Assembly: GCA_937773775.1 (NCBI GenBank)
Contig: CALJVL010000026.1
Span: 1 to 46,070 of the forward strand
DNA from: an uncultured Flavobacterium sp.
Lineage (GTDB): Bacteria > Bacteroidota > Bacteroidia > Flavobacteriales > Flavobacteriaceae
Direction: 5' to 3'
DNA length: 46,070 nt
The notes beneath the pieces were generated by a model. The model made no database searches, was not told the origin of the DNA, and worked only from the letters and a program-made list of their open reading frames with translations. A program made the translations under genes and the position numbers. Shown here piece by piece: positions 1-7,722 of the stretch; position 1 is the first letter of the stretch, and each line of letters begins with the position of its first letter.

Positions 1-32
1 TTAGTGGCAGGCTCTAAGAACTTTTACTTTAA

Positions 33-1005
33 ATGGAAAATAAGAAGCACTCGAAAAAACATCATTACTTACCGATATTTTATCTTAAGGGTTTTTGCCG
101 ATGATAATCAGCAACTGTTTATTTATGACAAAATTAGAAATGAGATTCTAGAAGGTCAAAATCCTAGTAGCAAATTCTATGAAAACCATTTGAACAATTT
201 TTCGCGCTGATGGAAAAGTTCTGTTTAGTTTTGAAGAAACATTATTTACACCTAGCGATACAAGAGTTTGCTCCCCTATTTTCTAGATTTAGAAACGCAA
301 CGAACTATGAGTTTTCTGCCTACGATAAGGTTGAACTATTACATATTTTAAGTCAACTTTATTGGCGTTCTCCAGAAACACACGAAAAATATACTGAACT
401 AATAAAAAAAGAAGGATTTAGTAATAAATACTTTGGAATTACTAAGGCAGGAAAAACTGCAAAGGATGAAGAAATCCCTGAGATAATAAACAAAATTTTA
501 AATGATAATGAAACTCAGAAAATGTTTAAACATATTATTCCACTTACCAATGGAAATAATGAGGAATTACAAAAGCTTGCAGAAAAATGGAAATTTATTG
601 ATTTAAGTACAGAACAAGCAACATTCATCACTGGAGACAATCCGTTTCTTATAAACAATAAAAATTTTCGCATGGATAATGTTTTTGAAGAATTAATTTT
701 TCCGCTTAGTAAAAATAAAAGTTCTAATTTTATCTGATAAGTCACCTGATTTTTTTGACTCAATAGCTCTTGCAAATATTAATATTCTTATTCTTCATCA
801 ATCCAAAAGATTTATTGCTTCAGAAAGCCGAAATCAGCTTGAAACTGTTATTGAAAATTATAATAACTTCAAAGATTTAAATCTATTAGATCAAATGCAT
901 GCTGGAACATTTGGAATAATGCATATGCAATCTCAGTTCAAAAATTTCGAAGATTATTTGAAATATTATCATGAACTTAAAAGTAAACAAGGAGCCAGCC
1001 ACTAA
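33..1005 (+). pseudogene. DUF4238 family protein, broken by four frameshifts
   Basis: Conceptual joining of three reading frames gives one continuous protein: it starts MENKKHSKKHHYLPIFYLKGF in the frame of the ATG at 33, moves frame near 93-96, again near 198-202, again near 281-285 and again near 717-721, and ends at a TAA at 1003-1005. The pieces carry the family's features: an HHYLP..FYLKGF start, a YDK segment, TGDNPFLI and a following PLSKNK. Every shift is +1 and falls in or beside a short T or A run. DUF4238 has no settled function. The gene is either decayed or affected by repeated homopolymer sequencing errors. Its stop overlaps the left arm of the palindromic repeat that follows. 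Family call fairly sure; function unknown. Confidence 0.72.
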
Positions 1006-1127
1006 CAGCCACTACAACGGATTTGGGCATTTGGCTTAATGGAAAAATGGTTCTGTATTTGGGAATTTTTGGCTAATCCGAAAGATAATGCTGATTTAGT
1101 CCCAAACTGCTTGTAGCGCAAGAACGT
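1001..1127 (+). repeat. Imperfect palindromic intergenic repeat R1 (attC-like shape)
   Basis: The left arm starts CTAACAGCCACTACAACGG and ATTTGGG; the right arm reads CCCAAACTGCTTGTAGCGC. Reverse-complementing the right arm and adding bases 2264 onward (across the IS element) gives GCATAACGTT...GCGCTACAAGC, which matches the left arm with small bulges. The outer ends are therefore TAAC and GTTA. It lies immediately after the stop of the preceding gene. Related copies occur at 6996-7130, at 8635-8745 (truncated) and inside the 2620-2720 segment. The shape recalls integron attC sites, but no integron integrase is in the window and the core does not fit the strict consensus. Confidence 0.6.
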
Positions 1128-1144
1128 CAGGCTGTGAAAAAACC
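1128..1144 (+). repeat. Terminal inverted repeat, left end of the IS1182-like element
   Basis: It matches the reverse complement of 2243-2259 at 15 of 17 positions and is preceded by ACGT, which is also found just outside the other end. Confidence 0.8.
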
Positions 1145-1316
1145 TCCTTTTCACATAATTTTACAAATAATACATACGCCTAAACTACACTATAGTCCTT
1201 CTACTACAAGCTATTTTTTAGGCCGCAAATTGTCGCTCCTTTTTAATAAGGTCTTTAAAAAGCCTAAAATAGTTCGTTATACAGACAAAACAAGCTTTTG
1301 CTTTGTAGGGGGAATT

Positions 1317-2177
1317 CTAGTTTTTGAGTTTGGCAATTAGATCGGGAACGCCCAGTATATTGATACTGCGTTTGATATTATAAACCAGCATAATTAAACT
1401 GTGTTCCCCATTTACTTTTTCGAGTCCCCTTAAATTAGTGTGATTATAGCCCCATTGTCTTTTTATAGTACCAAATATATGTTCGTTTATCTCTTGTCGT
1501 GTTCGGTATAACTGAGGGTTTTCCTGATAGAGTTTGTTGTTTTCTTCAACCGCTTGCGCGTACTGGCTCCGATCGATTTCTCTTCCTGCTGGTCTAGCCG
1601 CACAAAGCTGTTTTACGGGACTTATCCTGCGAATCATCTTTAGCTAATTCGGCAAGATATTCTTGGGTTCTCTTTTCAATATATGCTAAATGTCTCTCTA
1701 TTTTCTTTTGATTGAAGTTTGCTTTCTTGCTGTTGTGCGCTCTGCTTTTGGTGCCGTCAATAGCGATGATTTCACAGCCAATCAGCTCAGCATCTTTAAG
1801 GAAAGAAACAAAGAGTTTGAACAAGTTTTTTAATCCCGTTGGATTCTGTTTTCTAAAGTCGGATATACTATGGTAGTTGGGTATGATTGCGCATAAAAGC
1901 CATTGTAACTCGATATTGCGAGCGCACTCCTTTTCTAGCTTTCTTGAGCTGCGTAGCCCATTGAGATACCCATACAAATAGATTTTAAGAAAGATTTTAG
2001 TATCAAAGCTCGGGCGATCTTCCCTTTACTAGTTTGAATAGAAAAACCTAAAGTTTGTAATGACAATGCTTCGACAAAAGCATCTACAAAACGAACGGGG
2101 AGTTCGAGTAAAATAGTGTCCTCTAAACTAGAAAAAAATAGCCGATTGCGAGGGATTCCTATGATGTCTCGCATCAT
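1317..2177 (-). pseudogene. IS1182-family transposase, frameshifted and internally deleted
   Basis: Three reading-frame pieces run in order on the minus strand. The first (from ATGATG at 2172-2177) has RNRLFFSSLEDTI and PVRFVDAFVEAL. The second has LYGYLNGLRSSRKLEKE, NYHSISDFRKQNP and the catalytic segment IAIDGTKSRAHNSKKANFNQ. The third has VKQLC, GREIDRSQYAQAVEENN and EHIFGTIKRQWGYNHTNLRG, ending KRSINILGVPDLIAKLKN. A one-base shift lies near 2010-2015, and a deletion near 1620-1640 fuses DDSQDKS to the VKQLC segment, removing what in intact family members is well over a hundred residues. Transposition in cis is impossible. Confidence 0.88.
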
Positions 2178-2242
2178 TAAATACGCGACTTTTGTTGCTT
2201 TACTACTCGAAAGAAACAGTATATTTGAGAGAAACAAGCGAT

Positions 2243-2259
2243 AGTTTTTTCACAGACTG
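2243..2259 (-). repeat. Terminal inverted repeat, right end of the IS1182-like element
   Basis: Partner of the left end at 1128-1144. It is followed at once by ACGT, the putative duplicated target. Confidence 0.8.
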
Positions 2260-2720
2260 ACGTTATGCGTCAGTTGTACGGACGAAAAAAAATCTGATTG
2301 TATCACTTTCCCTGAATTTACAAACTAAAAAACAAGTTGCTGAAAAGCTAAGGGAAACAGAAATTTGAAAGTTGGAGTTTGCCGACAGAAATCGAAATCT
2401 GAAATATAAACTAACCAACAAAAACGAGAATTCGAAAGCAGAATATAGAACAGTTAAAAAAAATATTTAATATAACTCCAAAATTCACTATTTTTATAAT
2501 GGTATAAAAGCATTAGACAGACCAAGAGAAACCAGTAAAGTGAAAACTGCAATTGTAAACTGCAAAGATCAAGCTGAAAATCGTTTTTAAAAGAACTCTT
2601 TTTCCTTCCAAAACAATCAAACGTAGGACGGCTAGTAAGCACTAGTTGGGTATTAGGCTTACTTTAAAGCTTTTTTGTACTTGGGAAAAGTTGTTAAGAG
2701 AAAGTTTACGCGACCTTAAT
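2260..2720 (+). repeat. Copy 1 of a ~450-bp dispersed repeat unit (mostly noncoding)
   Basis: This stretch aligns along its length, same orientation and order, with 6640-7130. Shared blocks include GTTTGCCGACAGAAAT followed by GGAAATCTGAAAT/CGAAATCTGAAAT, AAGCTGAAAATCGTTTTTAA and GGCTAGTAAGCA/AGCTAGTAAGCA. By eye the blocks are around 80 percent alike with small indels. No convincing open reading frame spans it; stops occur in all frames. The right part (about 2620-2720) corresponds to the left arm of the palindromic repeat seen at 6996-7130, but its right arm is not recognisable. It ends about 60 bp from the 3' end of the Lrp-type gene. Confidence 0.7.
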
Positions 2721-2782
2721 CCGTCACATCGCAAAGCATTCATATACTGTGTTTCATTGCAAATTTGTAAAGGCATTACAAT

Positions 2783-3244
2783 TTAAAGTGGCACAGCATA
2801 GTCATGTTTTATAACTCCCATAATGAATGTACTATGAGCGCTCCCAATATTTTTTATTGATCCTAAGTCATTGAGTACAAAATCTTGATAATGTTTCATG
2901 TCCCTCACCATTACCTTTAATCTAAAATCGTAATCTCCCGAAATATTGTAACACTCACAAACATACTTGCAGGCAATAATATCCTTCACAAATTGATTGC
3001 CTATCTCTTTCGTATGCTCTTTTATAGTGATATCACAGAAAACGGTTAATCCTCTATCAACTTTTTCGGCTTCCACCACGGCCACATATTTCTTGATGAC
3101 GCCTTCCTTTTCCATACGTCTTATTCTTTCATACACGGGGGTTGATGATAGATTAACCTGTTGTGCAATTTCTTTTGTGGTTAATTTTGCACTTTGCTGA
3201 AGCAACTCTAATAGCTTCAAATCAATTTGGTCTAAATCGAGCAT
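2783..3244 (-). CDS. Lrp/AsnC family transcriptional regulator
   Basis: The 153-residue length is typical. Residues about 4-60 form the AsnC-type helix-turn-helix (LDQIDLKLLELLQQSAKLTT, then STPVYERIRRMEKEGVI). The rest is the ligand-sensing RAM domain, with GDYDFRLKVMVRDMKHYQDF and a C-terminal STFIMGVIKHD. The family binds amino acids or related effectors and regulates neighbouring metabolic genes as oligomers. The gene is divergent from mesX across 157 bp of very AT-rich DNA, so the simplest inference is that it controls the methionine-synthase pair, perhaps sensing methionine or S-adenosylmethionine; the ligand cannot be read from sequence. Start chosen at the ATG matching the usual MLDLDxIDxKLL beginning. 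Confidence 0.92.
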   Translation of the reverse strand: MLDLDQIDLKLLELLQQSAKLTTKEIAQQVNLSSTPVYERIRRMEKEGVIKKYVAVVEAEKVDRGLTVFCDITIKEHTKEIGNQFVKDIIACKYVCECYNISGDYDFRLKVMVRDMKHYQDFVLNDLGSIKNIGSAHSTFIMGVIKHDYAVPL

Positions 3245-3367
3245 AGATAATTTTTCTTTTAATGAATTAAATTAGTACAAATAAAAGGTGTATTTTCTTT
3301 TTAAACAAAAATAATAGAATTATTATCTTAATTTTTATAATTATAAAGATCTTAATTCTGTATTATT

Positions 3368-3375
3368 TAGTTTTG
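3368..3375 (+). promoter_or_regulatory. Candidate -7 box of the mesX promoter
   Basis: TAGTTTTG fits the Bacteroidota -7 consensus TAnnTTTG and lies 26 bp before the mesX ATG. No clear TTG element was found at the expected distance upstream, so support is modest. The shared divergent region would also hold any operator for the Lrp-type regulator. Confidence 0.4.
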
Positions 3376-3401
3376 TAAGGTAAAATATTAAATACAAATA
3401 T

Positions 3402-4454
3402 ATGAAAGCGCCCAAAATAGAAGATCCTATCATTATCGAAAAGAACCATATGGGAACTACCCAGAATGCAATCATGACTGATTTTTTATTCACACTAAAA
3501 AGCACTTGTTTAGATGAAAATTATCACCCCTCAAGTAAAACTCGTCTGACAACTAATTTTGCGAACTTGGCTAGAGGCGCTAATCGACAAAGAAACTTAC
3601 GTAACGCTATAAATATGATTAACAATCGATTTAATGCATTGGCTCATTTGGATAATCCTAAAGGTGATCGTTACCTTCTAGAACTAGAAATCATCACAGT
3701 AACTATGTGTATTGATAATAATAATATCATGGACAATGCGCCGTTAATTGAAGTTTTAAAAACGAATATTTTTGACCGTAAAACTAACCAACGTATCGAA
3801 GGTGCTGCTGGAAATAATTTTTCTTCATATGTGCGTGATTACGATTTCAGTGTTTTACTGATTGAGTATAATAAAAACAAATCTAGTTTTACTGTTCCTG
3901 AAAATTTTGGTGATTTGCATGGAAAACTTTATAAGTGCTTTGTGAATTCTGGAACTTATAAAGAGCATTTTAAGATGTCACCAATCATTTGTCTAAGTGT
4001 ATCGAGCAACAAAACATATACTCGAACTGAGTATCAGCATGCGGTTCTAGGTTTTGAGTATCTGCAGGATGAATATTCTCTCACTGATCAATATTTCTCT
4101 AAAATGGGCTTAAAAATTCGTTTTTTCATGCCCCAAAATAGTGTGGCACCAATGGCTTTTTATCATTCTGGAGATCTACTTACGGATTATACTGATATTG
4201 GACTAATCAGCTCTATCAGTACGATGGAGACTTTCCAGAAGATTTATCGCCCTGAAATTTACAACGCAAATTCAGTAGCTGGAAAAATATATAAACCTAG
4301 TATTAAAAACGAAGATTACTCACTGACTCGCGTGGAATATGACCGAGAAGAACGTAGCAGACTTGCTGGTGAACAGGGTAAATATGCTGAAGAGCATTTC
4401 ATCAAACCTTACCAGCATATTCTTGAGCCATGGTCCGCTAATTTTGCTCTTTAA
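3402..4454 (+). CDS. mesX: DUF1852 protein MesX, partner of methionine synthase MesD
   Basis: The 350-residue protein has the DUF1852 look throughout (FTLKSTCLDENYHPSSKTR, FANLARGANRQRNLRNAINM, FDRKTNQRIEGAAGNNFSSY and a C-terminal HFIKPYQHILEPWSA). It has no signal peptide or membrane segment, so it is cytosolic. In Acinetobacter baylyi this family (MesX) is needed together with the short methionine synthase MesD for folate-independent methionine formation, a route reported to depend on oxygen; the chemistry of MesX is not established. Here it lies 29 bp upstream of the MesD gene in the same direction, as in Acinetobacter, and is presumably cotranscribed with it. Divergent Lrp-type regulator upstream. 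Family call strong; role by analogy. Confidence 0.85.
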   Translation: MKAPKIEDPIIIEKNHMGTTQNAIMTDFLFTLKSTCLDENYHPSSKTRLTTNFANLARGANRQRNLRNAINMINNRFNALAHLDNPKGDRYLLELEIITVTMCIDNNNIMDNAPLIEVLKTNIFDRKTNQRIEGAAGNNFSSYVRDYDFSVLLIEYNKNKSSFTVPENFGDLHGKLYKCFVNSGTYKEHFKMSPIICLSVSSNKTYTRTEYQHAVLGFEYLQDEYSLTDQYFSKMGLKIRFFMPQNSVAPMAFYHSGDLLTDYTDIGLISSISTMETFQKIYRPEIYNANSVAGKIYKPSIKNEDYSLTRVEYDREERSRLAGEQGKYAEEHFIKPYQHILEPWSANFAL

Positions 4455-4483
4455 TTCATTTGACATTTAAAAAATATTTTATT

Positions 4484-5515
4484 ATGAAAAAATTATTACC
4501 GACTTCAATCGTAGGAAGTTTACCAAAACCTGTTTGGCTTGCACCACCCGAAAAACTTTGGTCTCCTTGGAAATTAGAAGGCGAAGACTTACTTGAGGGA
4601 AAACAAGATGCTTTACGCATTTCATTGCATGAACAACTATTGGCAGGGGTAGATATCATTAGTGACGGCGAGCAAACTCGTCAACATTTTGTAACCACTT
4701 TTATCGAGCATTTAAGCGGTGTTGATTTTACAAATCGTAAAATCATAAAAATTCGTAACCGTTACGATGCGAGTGTGCCAGTGGTTATAGGTGAAGTTGT
4801 ACGTCAAAAAGCAGTTTTTGTTGAAGATGCTAAATTTTTACGAAAACAAACCAATAAGCCTATAAAATGGGCATTGCCAGGACCATTGACAATGGTAGAC
4901 ACCTTGTCCGATAACTATTATAAAAGTAAAGAAAAATTGGCATGGGAATTTGCAAAAGCACTCAATGAGGAAGCAAGAGAACTGCAAGATGCAGGGGTAG
5001 ATATCATTCAGTTTGATGAACCTGCATTTAATGTTTTCTTTGAGGAAGTAAATGATTGGGGAATGGCAACTTTGGAAAGAGCTATGGAAGGTTTGCATTG
5101 CCAAACTGCCGTGCATATTTGCTACGGCTATGGTATAAAAGCGAATACTGATTGGAAAAAAACATTAGGCTCAGAGTGGCGTCAATACGAAGAAATTTTT
5201 CCAAAAATCCAAAAATCTAACGTTGACATTGTTTCATTAGAATGTCATGGCTCCTGTGTACCGTTTGATTTAATTGAGCTTGTTCGTGGTAAAAAAGTAA
5301 TGGTTGGAGCCATTGATGTAGCAACCAACGCTATTGAAACACCCACTGAGGTAGCCGCTACACTACGTAAGGCACTTGAGTTTGTTGATGTTGAAAATCT
5401 TTACCCATCTACAAACTGTGGTATGGCTCCATTATCTCGAAATATAGCAAGAGGCAAATTAAATGCGTTAAATGCTGGTGCAGAAATAATTAGAAAAGAA
5501 CTGGGGTTATATTAA
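4484..5515 (+). CDS. mesD: Folate-independent methionine synthase MesD (core MetE-like)
   Basis: From the ATG at 4484 the protein has 343 residues, the size of the isolated C-terminal catalytic half of MetE. The zinc/homocysteine site is visible: His in AVHICYGYG, Glu and Cys in VSLECHGS, and Cys in STNCGMAPL. Other MetE-like signatures are TSIVGSLPKPVWL at the start, ISDGEQTR and IIQFDEPAFN. The N-terminal folate-binding half of full MetE is absent, as in the Mes families. Pairing with DUF1852 points to the MesD class rather than MesA-C. A TTG codon at 4460 would add eight residues but lacks support. It converts homocysteine to methionine; the methyl donor is not known from sequence. Confidence 0.88.
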   Translation: MKKLLPTSIVGSLPKPVWLAPPEKLWSPWKLEGEDLLEGKQDALRISLHEQLLAGVDIISDGEQTRQHFVTTFIEHLSGVDFTNRKIIKIRNRYDASVPVVIGEVVRQKAVFVEDAKFLRKQTNKPIKWALPGPLTMVDTLSDNYYKSKEKLAWEFAKALNEEARELQDAGVDIIQFDEPAFNVFFEEVNDWGMATLERAMEGLHCQTAVHICYGYGIKANTDWKKTLGSEWRQYEEIFPKIQKSNVDIVSLECHGSCVPFDLIELVRGKKVMVGAIDVATNAIETPTEVAATLRKALEFVDVENLYPSTNCGMAPLSRNIARGKLNALNAGAEIIRKELGLY

Positions 5516-5594
5516 AAATGTTTTCAATCTAAAATTGTTTCGATACTATACGGTTAAATGCAAGTGTTCTACATAAAGTTGGAACTCTTGTATT

Positions 5595-5602
5595 TATATT
5601 TG
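5595..5602 (+). promoter_or_regulatory. Candidate -7 box before the TauE-like gene
   Basis: TATATTTG matches TAnnTTTG and lies 40 bp before the ATG at 5643. The nearest upstream TTG (5579-5581) is only 13 bp away, too close for the usual spacing, so this is a weak call. It would allow the exporter to be expressed apart from mesXD. Confidence 0.3.
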
Positions 5603-5642
5603 TGGTCGGTATAATAAAAGACTATTAAAATTTAATTTGTTT

Positions 5643-6479
5643 ATGGATATATATATTCTATACTATCTTATTGCTGGCGGATTTGCTGGAATACTTGCAG
5701 GATTATTCGGAATTGGTGGCGGTTTAATAATTGTACCCATATTAATTTACATTTTTACAGCACAAGGCATACCAGAAGCTGCACTTACACATATTTGTAT
5801 TGGCACCTCTCTTGCCACTATAATTGTTACTTCTATTAGTTCCCTCAGCGCACATAATAGTAAAGGTGGAGTAAATTGGACTGTTTGGAAACGTATGACA
5901 CCAGGACTAATAATCGGCTCATTGATTGGTGCTGGCGTTGCTTCGTTAATTCACGGCAATTCGCTTAAGGCAATAATTGGTGTAGGTGCGTTTTTGGTGG
6001 GAATAAGTATGTTGTTTATGAAAAACAAAGACCTAGAAACAGACGACTTAAGCAAATTACCATCGCCTGTTGGACAATTTAGTCTGGGTGGTTTTATCGG
6101 TATAGTTTCTGCAATATTTGGTATTGGTGGAGGCACATTAACCGTTCCTTTTTTGAGTTACTTTGGTTTAAAAATCAAGAATGCTGTGGGTACATCGGCT
6201 GCATGTGGCTTACCTATCTCTGTTGCTGGCGCTATTGGATTTCTTGTCTTTGGACAATTTGTTGATGCCAGTATAAAAGAAGGATTACCAGATGGCGTAT
6301 TTGGTTTTGTGCACATATATGCGTTTATCTGTGTGAGTTTAACAAGCTTTTTTACCGCACGTATCGGAGCACATTTTGCGCACAAATTACCTTCAACAAC
6401 ATTGAAAAAATCATTTGCAGTATTGTTGCTAGTTGTAGGTGTTAGCTTAGTGTTTAAATCTGATGTCTTTACCAATTAA
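5643..6479 (+). CDS. TauE/SafE (TSUP) family membrane exporter
   Basis: The 278-residue protein is an inner-membrane transporter with about eight hydrophobic segments. It has the internal duplication of the family: GLFGIGGGLIIVPIL near residue 20 and AIFGIGGGTLTVPFL near residue 160. Family members move sulfite, sulfonates or other small anions. Location 127 bp after mesD in the same direction suggests a link to sulfur or methionine metabolism, but the substrate cannot be deduced. An upstream TTG at 5637 would add two residues; the ATG is preferred. The gene lies inside the segment bounded by the two 450-bp repeats. Confidence 0.9.
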   Translation: MDIYILYYLIAGGFAGILAGLFGIGGGLIIVPILIYIFTAQGIPEAALTHICIGTSLATIIVTSISSLSAHNSKGGVNWTVWKRMTPGLIIGSLIGAGVASLIHGNSLKAIIGVGAFLVGISMLFMKNKDLETDDLSKLPSPVGQFSLGGFIGIVSAIFGIGGGTLTVPFLSYFGLKIKNAVGTSAACGLPISVAGAIGFLVFGQFVDASIKEGLPDGVFGFVHIYAFICVSLTSFFTARIGAHFAHKLPSTTLKKSFAVLLLVVGVSLVFKSDVFTN

Positions 6480-6635
6480 CTGTCATACTAATTACTAAAA
6501 GTATTTATAAAAATTTCAGCTTTTTGCCCTTTTACAGTTGATAATTTTTGAAGCGCCAAAGATTTGTATTTCCCATAATTGAAAGACTCTGGTTTGAATT
6601 CGATGAATAAAATGACAAAAACTAAGTACAACAAG

Positions 6636-7130
6636 CCATATGCAAAACGTAGTGCGTCACTTGTGCGGACGAAAATATCTGATCGTACTACCTTACAAAG
6701 AATTAAAAAAACTGAAAAGTATGTTGCAAAAAGCTAGGCGAAAACAGGAACGTTTAAAATTATAGTTTGCCGACAGAAATGGAAATCTGAAATAAAAACT
6801 TACCTACAAAAATTTGAAAGTGGAAAATTGAGCCGTCAAAAAATCATCAAACCTCAAAATTTACTTTATTTACAATTGAATTGAGCACTATTCAGAGAAA
6901 CAGAAACTATTAAAGCGATAACTCCAAAAGCGAAAAAATGCAGAGATTAAGCTGAAAATCGTTTTTAAAAGAACTTTTGCCTTCTAAAGCAACCGAACGC
7001 ATAACAGCTAGTAAGCAATAGTCGGGAATCTGGCTTAACGGGAAGATTGTTTTGTGTTTGGAAAATTAGTGATAATCCGAAAATAATTGCTTTATTTAGC
7101 CCGAACATCGCCTAATAGCAAAACGTTAGC
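6636..7130 (+). repeat. Copy 2 of the ~450-bp repeat unit, ending in palindromic repeat R2
   Basis: It is colinear with 2260-2720. A short degraded reading frame (start 6603, stop after VAKS near 6735) resumes after a shift as ARRKQERLKL, hinting that the unit once encoded a small basic protein. The last part, 6996-7130, is a complete imperfect palindrome: left arm GCATAACAGCTAGTAAGCA and CGGG, right arm CCCGAACATCGCCTAATAGC followed by AAAACGTTAGC. The next gene begins 18 bp after it. Confidence 0.68.
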
Positions 7131-7147
7131 AACCATAAAATACAAAA

Positions 7148-7567
7148 ATGACACAGACATTTAAACTAAAAAAAGGTCAAATTTCCTTTGAAGCCGACAA
7201 TGTCAAAATTTCGGACAATTCAAGGAAACTAAAAAGAATTCAATTATTCAGTTCAGGTATTTGGACAATTTATGGAACAATTTCTGTTTTACGATACTTG
7301 AAAACAAGCGATCAATTCTTACTCTGGACAGGTTTATTTATTGGAATAGCTCATTTTATCATTTTCATTATAATTCTACTTAGGTCAAATCAGAGCGAAA
7401 TTTTATTTGACGATATAAAGTTTATGAAGGTTAAACAAAGATTTGGAAGAGAATTTTTAGATATAAAATTAAAAAACAATAGACTTAGAAGAGTAATTGG
7501 AATCAAAAATCCACAAGATCTTGAAGAGTATGTCGAATCAAATTTTGAGCACATAAAAACAAAATAA
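7148..7567 (+). CDS. Small membrane protein, unknown function
   Basis: A 139-residue protein with two adjacent hydrophobic segments at about residues 33-50 and 58-78 (FSSGIWTIYGTISVLRYL and FLLWTGLFIGIAHFIIFI), a polar N-terminal part and a basic C-terminal cytosolic part containing FDDIKFMKVKQRFGREFL. The layout resembles small Bacteroidota proteins with a PH-like or YcxB-like fold, but no family is claimed. The ATG lies 18 bp after palindromic repeat R2 and the stop is 3 bp before another hairpin-forming repeat, so the gene sits between repeats like a cassette. Coding is supported by uninterrupted length and composition. Confidence 0.65.
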   Translation: MTQTFKLKKGQISFEADNVKISDNSRKLKRIQLFSSGIWTIYGTISVLRYLKTSDQFLLWTGLFIGIAHFIIFIIILLRSNQSEILFDDIKFMKVKQRFGREFLDIKLKNNRLRRVIGIKNPQDLEEYVESNFEHIKTK

Positions 7568-7570
7568 ATT

Positions 7571-7690
7571 ACGGTAGCTAACCACCATTTTGAGCTAATT
7601 GGAATTTAGTGGAATTACCGTTTCGCATCAAGTTTGCGTTTAGTCGAAAGGTTACGATTTTCCAACCACCTCAAAGCGATCAAACGGTAG
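7571..7690 (+). repeat. Hairpin-forming repeat bounded by ACGGTAG direct repeats
   Basis: ACGGTAG occurs at 7571-7577 and again at 7684-7690. Within it ACGGTA (7571-7576) pairs with TACCGT (7616-7621), and nested CCAC pairs with GTGG. It fills most of the gap between the two flanking genes. There is no U-tract, so it is unlikely to be an ordinary terminator. Confidence 0.4.
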
Positions 7691-7722
7691 AATTTATTTT
7701 TAAGTAATACAAATACATTAAA

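Larger units (their letters stand above)
1128..2259 (-). mobile_element. Decayed IS1182-family insertion sequence
   Basis: The ends are inverted repeats: CAGGCTGTGAAAAAACC at 1128-1144 and, on the other strand, CAGTCTGTGAAAAAACT at 2243-2259 (15 of 17 identical). The 4-bp palindrome ACGT lies directly outside both ends (1124-1127 and 2260-2263), consistent with a target duplication. The interior is a broken IS1182-type transposase on the minus strand. The element is shorter than an intact member because the middle of the transposase is deleted. It sits inside a palindromic repeat; removing it rejoins the repeat's right arm to GTTATGC. Confidence 0.85.

Noticed and set aside
6603..6734. 43-codon plus-strand frame in repeat copy 2 (MNKMTKTKYNKPYAKRSAS)
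   Set aside because: It is not conserved as a frame in copy 1, where stops interrupt the equivalent stretch; at best it is a decayed small gene, so it is only mentioned under the repeat.
1128..7130. Composite transposon carrying the mes genes
   Set aside because: Only one decayed IS copy is present, at one side; the flanking 450-bp units contain no transposase, so a composite transposon is not supported.
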